Positions 54,124-64,000 of a DNA stretch of 64,000 bases are shown in pieces. Each line of letters opens with the position of its first letter. The first letter of the stretch is position 1. The notes beneath the pieces are model-generated. The model had not been told where the DNA came from and did no database searches. It was given only the letters and a program-made list of their open reading frames with translations. The DNA is from Baylisascaris procyonis. Taxonomy: Eukaryota; Nematoda; Chromadorea; Rhabditida; Ascarididae. The stretch spans positions 226,001 to 290,000 of the forward strand of contig JAZARR010000130.1 in NCBI GenBank assembly GCA_037389465.1, read 5' to 3'. Both the position numbers and the translations under genes were made by a program.

Positions 54124-54474
54124 GATTATTATTATTATTATTACTCTTAATTATTATTATTATTAATTATTATTATTATTAATTATTATTATTATGAATT
54201 ATTATTATTATTATTAATTATTATTATTATTATTATTAATTATTAGTATTATTATTAATTATTATTATTATTTATTATTATTATTATTAATTATTATTAT
54301 TATTAATTATTATTATTATTAATTATTAAAATTATTAATTATTATTATTTATTATTATTATTATTAATTATTATTATTATTATTAGTTGTTATTATTATT
54401 ATTAATTATTATTATTATTGTTAATTATTATTATTAATTATTATTATTATTATTATTAATTATTATTACTATTA

Positions 54475-54523
<49 letters not shown>

Positions 54524-54592
54524 ATTATTATTATTATTAAATATTATTATTATTATTAATTATTATTATTATTTATTATTATTATTATTAAT

Positions 54593-54624
<32 letters not shown>

Positions 54625-54634
54625 ATTATTATTA

Positions 54635-54677
<43 letters not shown>

Positions 54678-54745
54678 ATTATTATTAATTATTATTGTTA
54701 TTAATTATTGTTATAATTATTGTTGTTATTAATTATTGTTATTAA
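53593..54745. repeat. TTA-rich microsatellite array, left copy
   Basis: About 1.15 kb composed almost only of TTA triplets. Breaks in the form of TTAATTATTATTATTA repeat every 12-25 bases, so there is a weak higher-order unit. The inverse array in the right arm (58724-59866) has the same order of variants, with about ten bases of length difference. Confidence 0.95.
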
Positions 54746-55804
54746 CAAAAATATATCAGGAATTTTCTAGAGACGTTACAATCCATTCCTTTCTCTGCAC
54801 TTTCCCCTATCTTTTGCCCAAATTTATCATAAATCTGCATATAACTGTGTCCTTTGTATCTTCCATTAACTCAACAGGACGGCATATGCGTAAATGTTGA
54901 GTCAGATGGAAACCGTTCAAAGATCTTTAGAAAACAATGAATAGGCGAAGTCGCTAAGTTTTATCATTTACAGAAAGCTGTTACGTTAAACTGGATGCAC
55001 AGTTGGCCGAGCGCCTTTAGGGAGAAGGCGACCGTAATTGAATTCAGCGGCAATTTACTGGAGAAACTAGGTTAGGAAACTGACTGCAACTCTCCTGAGA
55101 ACGCTTAACGAAGATGTGGTTGAGCTAAACACTGCTCGTAAAAGGTAAAGTGACAGTTGTACGTCTCAGCACAAGCACATTACCCATTAGGAATTACTAA
55201 AAGTTGAAATGGTTTTTCATCAAAACATTCGTGCTCCAACTTGGGATGACAATACTTTCAGATTTACCTGCAATCAAGGAGACGATGGATGAATTTTTTG
55301 GGTTTTAGAAATGGTTTATGCCTGAAATGTTTACTGCTTAGAAAACTCTTTCAGTCGATGTGTTCTACTTTTCAATGTTGACGCTGTTGTGCAAAATATT
55401 ACATTAAAATGAGAGACGAACGGAACAAAAACAACAACTTATCCCTTTGCTACAAGCGAATTTCACGCATGGAGCATCAGACATTTTTTATTTTTTCTGA
55501 ATTTTGCAACCTCGAAATTAAATGCAATGTGGATGAACTGATACCGCGCTCTCCAACACTACACCTTTAAGTTGTAGAAAAGGACGGAAATGGGAAGGGC
55601 TGCGATGCGGGAGGGGGATTGAGAAGGACGCGGTGGGAGACTAAGCGTTTTTGAAACATCATTTTTACGAATACCAACGTAATATTAGAGCGCTGCTTTA
55701 TTTCGAACGAATTCTTCCAAACATGTGCAGCGTCGCATCAACATTCCCGAGGCTGTCAAAGAAAATCTGAACTTGAATTGAATTGTTAGGCAAATAAAAG
55801 AAAC
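54746..55804. other. Left-arm sequence between the TTA array and the reverse homeodomain exon
   Basis: Read on the - strand this is the intron downstream of the homeodomain-start exon. The second half of the homeodomain (helix 3, WFQNRR) was looked for on that strand and not seen. The mirror copy is 57666-58724. Confidence 0.55.
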
Positions 55805-55926
55805 CTGTTTTGCTTTGATGGTGGTCCTTGGCCCTCGTCTTTTTGCCGATGCTGATAAATCATCCAATTTCCCACTACAAACCGAATCTCCATTCATTTC
55901 CTGTTGACCGGTCGAATTCGATTCCT
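55805..55926 (-). CDS. lin-11: lin-11-like exon with the start of the homeodomain, complete, on the - strand
   Basis: On the - strand a strong acceptor, TTCTTTTCCGTGCAG, precedes 55926. The exon starts with two bases that complete the phase-1 codon left by exon 3, and ends in phase 0 at a GT donor (55804-55803). It encodes an acidic/Ser-rich linker (about 27 residues, with NSTGQQEMNGDS) and then AKRRGPRTTIKAKQ. That is the invariant homeodomain N-arm of LHX1/LHX5/lin-11, cut at the conserved exon boundary. Phase and position show it is the natural partner of exon 3, yet it lies on the strand opposite to exons 1-3. The first 17 coding bases (55910-55926) lie outside the inverted repeat, so this is the only full copy. 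The remaining homeodomain is absent from the window. Confidence 0.9.
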
Positions 55927-57087
55927 CTGCACGGAAAAGAAATTCTTGGGAAAATCCCTTTTGATCGTTGACGGCGTCTAAGATTTAAAATACTCCCTTC
56001 AATATGAGCAGCCCTTCAGGACGAATACTCATCTCTTCTAGTATGAAAATTTAGAAAGCCTCGCGGCTTGGATGGAATAAATGCAGCATGCAAAATAAAT
56101 AATTTTTAGAATTTTATAGCTTGATAGGTGAGTGATACAGTGACCTCATGAAGGGTACGAGATGTGTTCAACTGATTTCTATATAACAATCACCAATCAT
56201 CTTCCCCGTAAATCGCAACAATCAGTTGGTGCAAAGATGAAAGCTTTAAAGATAACTGCAGTCTAAAGGGGTAGGAGAGAAATTTTGGAACAAATTCCAC
56301 CATCGGGAACAAAAGCAGATTTTTACGATATGTACATAAGTGCGTATATGATTAGACGTAAGCAAATTTAGAGAGCGTTCTTCATTCTCATTGAAGCATT
56401 TAGCCCAAATATCAGTACAGTATTTATGCATACGGGTTTGTATGAAGGCATCGACCAACTGTGCTCTTCTTTTGTTTCGCCACTAATGCGCTTTTGTTAT
56501 TTAGCACTGACATATGTCACACCGAATAGAAGACATTCACCCAAAGTCGATGTGTTATGATCACTATACGAGTTGTTCTTTCTTTGTAGCTACCGCGACA
56601 TTTTATACTCTTCAACGGCAAATATTTTTCAATGTAGAGATTCCTTCTGCAGCCAAATCGAATTTAGGGCAATTGCTCCGTAGTTTGGAGATTGGGAATA
56701 TTAGCGATGACCGATCGAAAATATTCTAACAACCGTAAATTAGCGAGCAAATGTATTACGAAAGGATATATAAAAGCAGAAGTAACTCCTCAACATAGCA
56801 TTTAATATGTGGATGTGCTGAACAAGTTTCCAAAGGTGTGCGCTTTTGCATTCCAGTCACCTGTCCAATAATTTCGACAAGCCCTTGCTCGGGAATGATC
56901 AACTAATAAAGTGTATGAGAGTGCATTCATACTTCAATTGATCACGATCGCTCACAGAAATGCACGAAGTTTCTTTTGTTGGCGACGTTATCAGTAACCT
57001 AACTGATAATCTTCATAAACGTATGCAATTTTTTAATACTTTTAAGTATCTCTAATTACTTTCGAAGTTGATGACTCAGCTTAAAAG

Positions 57088-57329
57088 GGCTATGTGGGAT
57101 GGAGAGGAGGAGACGGGATTGCAATACTGTATAAGTTTACCTACCAAACTTCCTAGTTGTAACCTCAGGGGTTCCGAGAAGAAACTGCTCGACATACAGA
57201 TGGCACAGGGCTATGTGGGATGGAGAGGAGGAGACGGGATTGCAATACTGTATAGGTTTACCTACCAAACTTCCTAGTTGTAACTTCAGGGGCTCCGAGA
57301 AGAAACTGCTGGACACACAGATGGCACAC
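57088..57329. repeat. Tandem duplication, two 121-bp units
   Basis: Units 57088-57208 and 57209-57329 begin GGCTATGTGGGATGGAGAGG and differ at only about half a dozen positions. They lie in the spacer, just before the satellite fragment. Confidence 0.9.
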
Positions 57330-57472
57330 ATATGCATGCATGTAAGCACGAAAGGCTTTTTTTAGAAAACGCAAATCTTCCTTAGCAAACACAAATTTAA
57401 AAATACTCCTAACAGCAAGGTAAACGGTGCTACCCTCTTGTATCTCTGCCAGTAGCGATCTACCAGAGCCCT

Positions 57473-57560
57473 TTTCCAAAATCTTGACGTTTCATACTGT
57501 AACGAGCCCGGATTCATCGATAACCATGCAATTTCTTTCCGAATCGCGCGCCACATAAAT
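57473..57560 (+). repeat. Partial unit of the 180-bp satellite, at the inner edge of the right arm
   Basis: TTTTCCAAAATCTTGACG onward matches the satellite seen at 63893-63978. The match breaks exactly where the right arm begins at 57561. The last 22 bases (57539-57560, CCGAATCG...ATAAAT) reappear right after the arm at 63597-63618. Confidence 0.9.
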
Positions 57561-57665
57561 GGTCAACAGGAAATGAATGGAGATTCGGTTTGTAGTGGGA
57601 AATTGGATGATTTATCAGCATCGGCAAAAAGACGAGGGCCAAGGACCACCATCAAAGCAAAACAG
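57561..57665 (+). pseudogene. lin-11: Truncated forward copy of the homeodomain-start exon
   Basis: This is a copy of 55805-55909 in forward orientation. The first 17 exon bases and the natural acceptor are missing, replaced by satellite. A cryptic CAACAG ending at 57569 could act as an acceptor. It would join exon 3 (phase 1) out of frame and soon reach a stop, so this copy cannot complete the forward lin-11 gene as assembled. The donor at 57666 is intact. Confidence 0.9.
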
Positions 57666-58723
57666 GTTTCTTTTATTTGCCTAACAATTCAATTCAAGTT
57701 CAGATTTTCTTTGACAGCCTCGGGAATGTTGATGCGACGCTGCACATGTTTGGAAGAATTCGTTCGAAATAAAGCAGCGCTCTAATATTACGTTGGTATT
57801 CGTAAAAATGATGTTTCAAAAACGCTTAGTCTCCCACCGCGTCCTTCTCAATCCCCCTCCCGCATCGCAGCCCTTCCCATTTCCGTCCTTTTCTACAACT
57901 TAAAGGTGTAGTGTTGGAGAGCGCGGTATCAGTTCATCCACATTGCATTTAATTTCGAGGTTGCAAAATTCAGAAAAAATAAAAAATGTCTGATGCTCCA
58001 TGCGTGAAATTCGCTTGTAGCAAAGGGATAAGTTGTTGTTTTTGTTCCGTTCGTCTCTCATTTTAATGTAATATTTTGCACAACAGCGTCAACATTGAAA
58101 AGTAGAACACATCGACTGAAAGAGTTTTCTAAGCAGTAAACATTTCAGGCATAAACCATTTCTAAAACCCAAAAAATTCATCCATCGTCTCCTTAATTGC
58201 AGGTAAATCTGAAAGTATTGTCATCCCAAGTTGGAGCACGAATGTTTTGATGAAAAACCATTTCAACTTTTAGTAATTCCTAATGGGTAATGTGCTTGTG
58301 CTGAGACGTACAACTGTCACTTTACCTTTTACGAGCAGTGTTTAGCTCAACCACATCTTCGTTAAGCGTTCTCAGGAGAGTTGCAGTCAGTTTCCTAACC
58401 TAGTTTCTCCAGTAAATTGCCGCTGAATTCAATTACGGTCGCCTTCTCCCTAAAGGCGCTCGGCCAACTGTGCATCCAGTTTAACGTAACAGCTTTCTGT
58501 AAATGATAAAACTTAGCGACTTCGCCTATTCATTGTTTTCTAAAGATCTTTGAACGGTTTCCATCTGACTCAACATTTACGCATATGCCGTCCTGTTGAG
58601 TTAATGGAAGATACAAAGGACACAGTTATATGCAGATTTATGATAAATTTGGGCAAAAGATAGGGGAAAGTGCAGAGAAAGGAATGGATTGTAACGTCTC
58701 TAGAAAATTCCTGATATATTTTT

Positions 58724-58792
58724 GTTAATAACAATAATTAATAACAACAATAATTATAACAATAATTAATAACAATAATAATTAATAATAAT

Positions 58793-58823
<31 letters not shown>

Positions 58824-58833
58824 TAATAATAAT

Positions 58834-58865
<32 letters not shown>

Positions 58866-58931
58866 ATTAATAATAATAATAATAAATAATAATAATAATT
58901 AATAATAATAATAATATTTAATAATAATAAT

Positions 58932-58986
<55 letters not shown>

Positions 58987-59450
58987 TAATAGTAATAATA
59001 ATTAATAATAATAATAATAATAATTAATAATAATAATTAACAATAATAATAATAATTAATAATAATAATAACAACTAATAATAATAATAATAATTAATAA
59101 TAATAATAATAAATAATAATAATTAATAATTTTAATAATTAATAATAATAATAATTAATAATAATAATAATTAATAATAATAATAATAAATAATAATAAT
59201 AATTAATAATAATACTAATAATTAATAATAATAATAATAATAATTAATAATAATAATAATAATTCATAATAATAATAATTAATAATAATAATAATTAATA
59301 ATAATAATAATTAATAGTAATAATAATAATAATAATCATAATAATAATAATAATAATAATTAATAATAATAATAATAATTTATAATAATACTAATTAATA
59401 ATAGTAATAATTAATAGTAATAGTAAATAATAATAATAGTTATTATTAAT

Positions 59451-59493
<43 letters not shown>

Positions 59494-59866
59494 TAATAAT
59501 AATAATAATTAATAATAACAATAATAATTAATAATAATAATAATTAATAATAATAATAATTATTAGTAATAATAATTAATAATAATAATAATAATAATTA
59601 ATAATTATAATAACTAATAATAATAATAGTTAATAATAATAATAATTAATAATAATAATAATTAATAATAATAATAATTAATAATAATAATAATTAATAA
59701 TAATAATAATTAATAATAATAATAATAATTAACAATAATAATAATTAATAATAATAATAATAATTAATAATAATAATAATTAATAATAATAATAATTAAT
59801 GATAATAATAATAAATAATAATAATAATTAATAATAATACTAATAATTAATAATAATAATAATAAC
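58724..59866. repeat. TAA-rich microsatellite array, right copy
   Basis: Inverse of 53593-54745, about 1.14 kb, with the same interruptions (for example AATTCATAATAA, and ACAACTAATAA) in mirrored order. Confidence 0.95.
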
Positions 59867-62209
59867 TGAACACCGTTCTTCCAGAATTCGACTAATCAGC
59901 GAGAAGGATGTTCTAAGAGGGAGTCGCACTGTACGACACGCACCGAATTTCGTAATTTTAACTTTAGTGACACTTCATTTGAAATTACTGGATAAATCAG
60001 CAGACAGACACAGACACATACGTACGTACAGACGTAAATTTCTAAAGGACTTAGGAACAAATCATTAATAGATTTTATATGCGATTAACTCGAGTGAAAC
60101 ATGAATGTATTATTGTCGGCGATATGCAGAAGCGGTTGACCAAATGCAGACTGCAAAAAGCGAACGTTGTGTTAGCATTTCCCTTATGCCCTTTTGTAAT
60201 TTTATATTTGCAAAACATAATATGGCAACATTGTGCCTGCGCATGTTTATATTCGTCTGCCTGTCCATTTGTCCGACAGCTTCAACTGGCGACCCATTGA
60301 ATATAGAGATATAAAATTTGATGTACATAATGTGCACTACAATTTACCTCCTATAGTGATGTTTAAGTTGATCACTAAATTCGAACACAGTTAAGTTATT
60401 TAAAGGCGTCACAAACTTCACAAATATTCAGCAGTCAGTTGAATTTTCATTTCACGTCAACTGGACTACAGAAAAACGAATCTCTCATAAAACATTTGCA
60501 TGAGTGGTTGGATCAGTCGGTGGATGAAGACATTAATTCGATTAGTATATTATGCGATGAAAACCTATGGGATTGGCTGGTAAATTAGGCAGAACGTAAA
60601 AAGCGCATATCGCGCTAGACCCTCTGGCATAATACTCCACTTCTTTCACACACTTCTGTAATAATTTTCTTTTAATGAGGACTATTTTTGCGGTCACATC
60701 AGGGATTCGATGCAGTATGAATACTGCTTAACAACGAACGACATGCAAACACTGCACATGAGTGGTAATTAAAGGCAAATCATTATGGTGCGCATGCATT
60801 GTGCAACATAGGCGTAATAACGCATTTAACGACTCTAAATCCTTAGTGCACAATCGACCTTTGACCTTTTATCACCCTAGCAGCCAATCCTTTTCTCATT
60901 AATGAAACACCGTTCCGAAAAAAATGAAAAAGAAAATCCATTTCATTCTATATTGGTATTTTTATATTTGAAAATACACAGTATGCTTGAAATTCTGCAG
61001 AAGGAATAATAAATGAAGTCGTTTCAACTGAATCAAATGAATATATCAGTTGAATTTGACTTCTATTGGTTGCGATGTTCCAAAAATGCAAAACTGTTAT
61101 TGAATAGAGCACGACGTTACAATGCAAGCCCGTGGGCGCATATCACAGCGGTTCACCATGCTCAAAACTTGTGATAAACTTAGTGCAACGACACATCTGA
61201 AAGCAATTCATCGGGAATCAAGACATATTCAGAGCTGTAAAATTCGAGTGGGTAAGAAATATCCTCACATTTAGAGTCATAAAATTCGAAAGATTAAAAC
61301 ACTTATGGTGGTAGTGAAACATAATAAAAGTATTTTAATTTTGCAATAAAAACCTTTATAATACAAAACAATGCACAAAGCACAACCAAACTAGAAACGA
61401 TTAAGAAATTGACTTATATTAATATCGGCGCGCAAACTATCTGCGTTTTGATTTGGACACACGGAGCGTTTTCATTTTCTTATTTATTGTTTATGGTGGA
61501 AATCAACATTCCTAGCAAGAATTTAGTGCCAAGCGCCAATAATCATCAATAATAATAATAGCCATAAGCCATCACATCAATTATGCATCGTATTTAACAT
61601 CCTCAAACTTGACACTTTCAAATATAACGCATTAAAAATATTCAAATTTGTTGCAACTTCAAAAATGCTACTACTATCTCGTGTGGGAATTGATAAATTC
61701 CATTTCATTCGAAACGTTCAAAAAGAATATTTCGATTTCCTCATGGTTGTGATAATATACTGTTCTCTTATTAACTGCACATTTTTCATAAGATAGCAAG
61801 CGCAACTTAAAATGTGAATGACCATAATTGTCACCGCATGGAGTGTTTTGCAAATTGCAATTGTCATTGCAATGCAAAACGCATTGCACATTGCAATTGA
61901 AAATAATTTTCAAATTGCAGATAAAATGCGCAATAATTTGGTCGATGTATCTTTTGAATAACTTATGCATCAGTTTGGTAGCATCAAACAAATATGTAAA
62001 AATTCATGGGAATATCCCTTATTATGATTAGAGAGGGAGCAGAAATGAAGGAATGGTAAATGAATCAACAAAGGACTGATATTTAAGGGATCTATATAAA
62101 TTATCACCTTGCCCTTATCAATCCTTTCCTCTACTCCTAAAATCTCCACAAGAAAAGCATTTTGCAAGTAAGCATAATAAAAAAGACGAAATCAATAAGT
62201 TTCACTCAC

Positions 62210-62267
62210 CGGGGTTGGCTAGATAGTCGTGCTTGCATACGAATCGATTGCCGTTCAAGATATAGAG
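62210..62267 (-). pseudogene. lin-11: Reverse copy of lin-11 exon 3 in the right arm
   Basis: Exact inverted copy of 51191-51248 with both splice sites (acceptor complement after 62267, GTGAGT complement at 62204-62209). On the - strand it precedes the complete homeodomain-start exon at 55805-55926 in the right order and phase. No copy of exons 1 and 2 accompanies it in this window. Confidence 0.9.
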
Positions 62268-62578
62268 CTGCAAAAATGGAGAACGACTTGAGAGAGTTCG
62301 TGATGTCCCAGGAGGCTAACGAATGTGATCGCCCATTCGCATAACTACACTCGTGACGCATCAGTCAGCATAAAATGTGTGCTCATTCGAGCACAAAACA
62401 TCACCGCTAACCAGTGCTCTAGCCAGAGCTTCACCTAGTACTCTAGCTAAAGATTGAACTTGCAGACTAGCTAGAGTTTACAATTGGTATTGTGTTATTG
62501 CTTGATGGATGTATAGATAACCTTCGACAAACATCTGTTCACACCAGATAATTGTTAATCGATAACATTGCTGCACCA

Positions 62579-63005
62579 GAGACTAAAGTTAAGAGGAGGG
62601 ATGCGACACAAAACCTTGTGAGTCCAAGTATCGCAGGATAATGTTCGATGAGCGCTTCTTGCCTTTTGCCAAAATTAGCTCATGTTCATCAAAAAATCCC
62701 ACTTGTATGAGTTTAGTCTATATTTCCACAACGCTAATAAAACAATGGTCTTGAAAAAAATTTCACGATAACTTTGTCAGATGAAAGAAATGCCGTTTTC
62801 AAACATTCTAGTTGTAAAGGGTTGTTTGTTCGTATACGAATGAAGCAAATCATCGTTCAATGGTAAACGTTGGGAGGCAACCATATTTTTACACACGATC
62901 TCCTCGCGGAATGCTTCTATTAGCATCATATCGGCATCAAAACGCACATTCTTTTGCGCACATTTTTCATCCTTTGAAGACATCCCTCCTCTTAACTTTG
63001 GTCTC
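62579..63005. mobile_element. MITE-like element, right-arm copy
   Basis: Inverted copy of 50452-50880 with both 25-bp terminal repeats. It is about two bases shorter, partly from a T8/A7 homopolymer change. Confidence 0.7.
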
Positions 63006-63596
63006 GAAACGAATATGTGCGAAGACGAGGGATGAATATGATAATTAATTGGAAAAATTGATAGACAAGTAAGCTATACATGAACTACTGAATATTGTAA
63101 TACGATTGGATATGGAAATCAATAGAAATATGATGATTTATAGAACAAGGTGTATGTTTCTTCTTACTTGTCCATATTATTGCCTTATAAGAACGGACGG
63201 GTGTAAGCCACAAATAATGTGGGCTATTTTTTACTGAAAACCAGTGAGAATTATTATAAGTACGGAAACTAACGTAGAATTTATAGAGCACACCATTTAA
63301 TATTTAACTTAGGAAGTAACGATTTTTAAGACAGATATAGACACTCGTCCAGCAATAGAAAAACCGTGGCAAATTTAGTCATTCAGTTAAAAAACTGAAC
63401 TCTGTGTGAAGCTTCAGCTAAACTAGTCGGTTTTCACATCAATCTCAACATTAAAACAGTGCCCGAATCGGGTTCTCATTTAGTATTAAAGAAGTATAAT
63501 ATTTATTAACTTACCTACCAGTTGGATAAACTTTTATCAACGCCAAATGTGAAAATGGTTCAATGAGTAATGCAAAACGGAACATCACAATAAAGA

Positions 63597-64000
63597 CCGA
63601 ATCGCGCGCCACATAAATGATCGACTTAATGTGAAATTTTTAACTTTTTTAAACGAGTTTTTTTGCGTGTGATAGAGCATTTAAAGCGCTTTCGAACGCA
63701 CTTAAACACTCGTGTCCAGTATTGAAACTTCATACTGTAACGAGCCCCGATTCATCGATAACCATGCAATTTTTTTTCGAATCGCGGGCCACATAAATGA
63801 TCGATTTAATGTGAAATTTTTAACTCTTGTCTGAGCTCATTCCCTGATCTGGTAGAGCATTCAACGCTCTTTCGAACGCACCTGGCGGCTTTTCCAAAAT
63901 CTTGACGTTTCATACTGTAACGAGCCCCGATTCATCGATAACCATGCAATTTCTTTCCGAATCGCGCGCCACATAAATGATCGATTTAATGTGAAATTTT
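63597..64000 (+). repeat. 180-bp tandem satellite, at least 2.2 units, running off the window
   Basis: Units start at 63597, 63777 and 63957, exactly 180 bases apart, each opening with CGAATCGCG(C/G)GCCACATAAAT and containing TACTGTAACGAGCCCCGATT. The copies differ most in their middle parts. A further partial unit is at 57473-57560. Confidence 0.93.

Larger units (their letters stand above)
49861..55909 (+). repeat. Left arm of a 6-kb near-identical inverted repeat
   Basis: The reverse complement of this segment is found at 57561-63596. Paired positions sum to 113457-113459 in the outer part and to 113470 at the inner end. The arms therefore differ only by a few small indels, mostly in homopolymers and the TTA array. 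Directly seen substitutions are few: one near 50194/63263, two near 52030-52066/61388-61431. The arm holds lin-11 exon 3 on the + strand, a 429-bp MITE-like element, the TTA array, and the homeodomain-start exon on the - strand. It is continuous with unique lin-11 intron sequence on its left, so it is probably the older copy. Confidence 0.95.
55927..57560. other. Spacer between the inverted-repeat arms
   Basis: Single-copy AT-rich DNA. On the - strand it should be the intron upstream of the homeodomain exon. It contains a 121-bp tandem duplication (57088-57329) and ends in a piece of the 180-bp satellite (57473-57560). No exon was recognised; the frame at 56514-56729 has no motif. Confidence 0.6.
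57561..63596 (-). repeat. Right arm of the 6-kb inverted repeat
   Basis: This is the reverse complement of 49861-55909. It interrupts the 180-bp satellite and is bracketed by a 22-bp direct repeat. It ends inside the homeodomain-start exon at the inner side and inside lin-11 intron 2 at the outer side. It is therefore a copied segment without its own gene boundaries. Confidence 0.95.

Noticed and set aside
57570..57665. Forward homeodomain-start exon as the functional exon 4 of lin-11
   Set aside because: The acceptor CAACAG gives phase 0 while exon 3 ends in phase 1, leading to an early stop. The complete exon with a matching phase is the reverse one at 55805-55926.
53593..59866. CRISPR-like or tandem-array interpretation of the TTA/TAA blocks
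   Set aside because: There are no constant repeats with unique spacers, only a triplet microsatellite with interruptions.

Overview
This window looks like nuclear DNA of a nematode. All recognisable host genes are broken by GT-AG introns with short T-rich TTTCAG-type acceptors, and their proteins resemble metazoan families. The LIM-homeobox exons match nematode lin-11 especially closely. Several first exons lie 30-75 bases behind an acceptor-like TTTCAG, which fits spliced-leader addition. The species cannot be named from sequence alone; the long introns and repeat load would suit a large-genome parasitic species, but that is inference.

Layout, all host genes on the + strand. (1) 977-12235: a seven-exon SLC25A42-type mitochondrial CoA/nucleotide carrier. 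Its second intron holds a 4.8-kb Gypsy LTR retrotransposon (2299-7121) with 278-bp LTRs, a 5-bp target duplication, one in-frame stop and one frameshift. (2) 12236-18540: AT-rich intergenic DNA with no supported gene. (3) 18541-26638: rpt-5/PSMC3, the Rpt5 AAA ATPase of the 26S proteasome, nine exons, every splice phase consistent, 431 aa. (4) 29146-33737: six exons of an SLC25A44-type mitochondrial carrier. The acceptor of exon 3 is AAC where AAG/CAG is expected, and the exon(s) for the last carrier repeat were not found. (5) 33738-45350: a LINE 3' fragment, a tRNA-Gly(UCC) on the - strand, a perfect 16-bp hairpin, otherwise no supported gene. (6) 45351-64000: a lin-11/LHX1-5 LIM-homeobox locus.

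The lin-11 locus is the most unusual part. Exons for both LIM domains run forward at 45351, 49679 and 51191. Just after exon 2 begins a very large, nearly identical inverted repeat: left arm 49861-55909, right arm 57561-63596, spacer 1.65 kb. The homeodomain-start exon is complete only on the - strand (55805-55926) and its forward copy (57561-57665) is cut at the arm boundary. A reverse copy of exon 3 lies at 62210-62267. No strand therefore offers an ordered, in-frame lin-11 gene. The right arm sits inside a 180-bp tandem satellite and is flanked on both sides by the same 22 bases. Each arm contains a roughly 1.15-kb TTA/TAA array. Either this is a recent inverted duplication that broke or copied part of lin-11, or it is an assembly fold-back at a low-complexity array.

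The genes do not form a pathway: two mitochondrial carriers flank a proteasome ATPase, followed by a developmental transcription factor.
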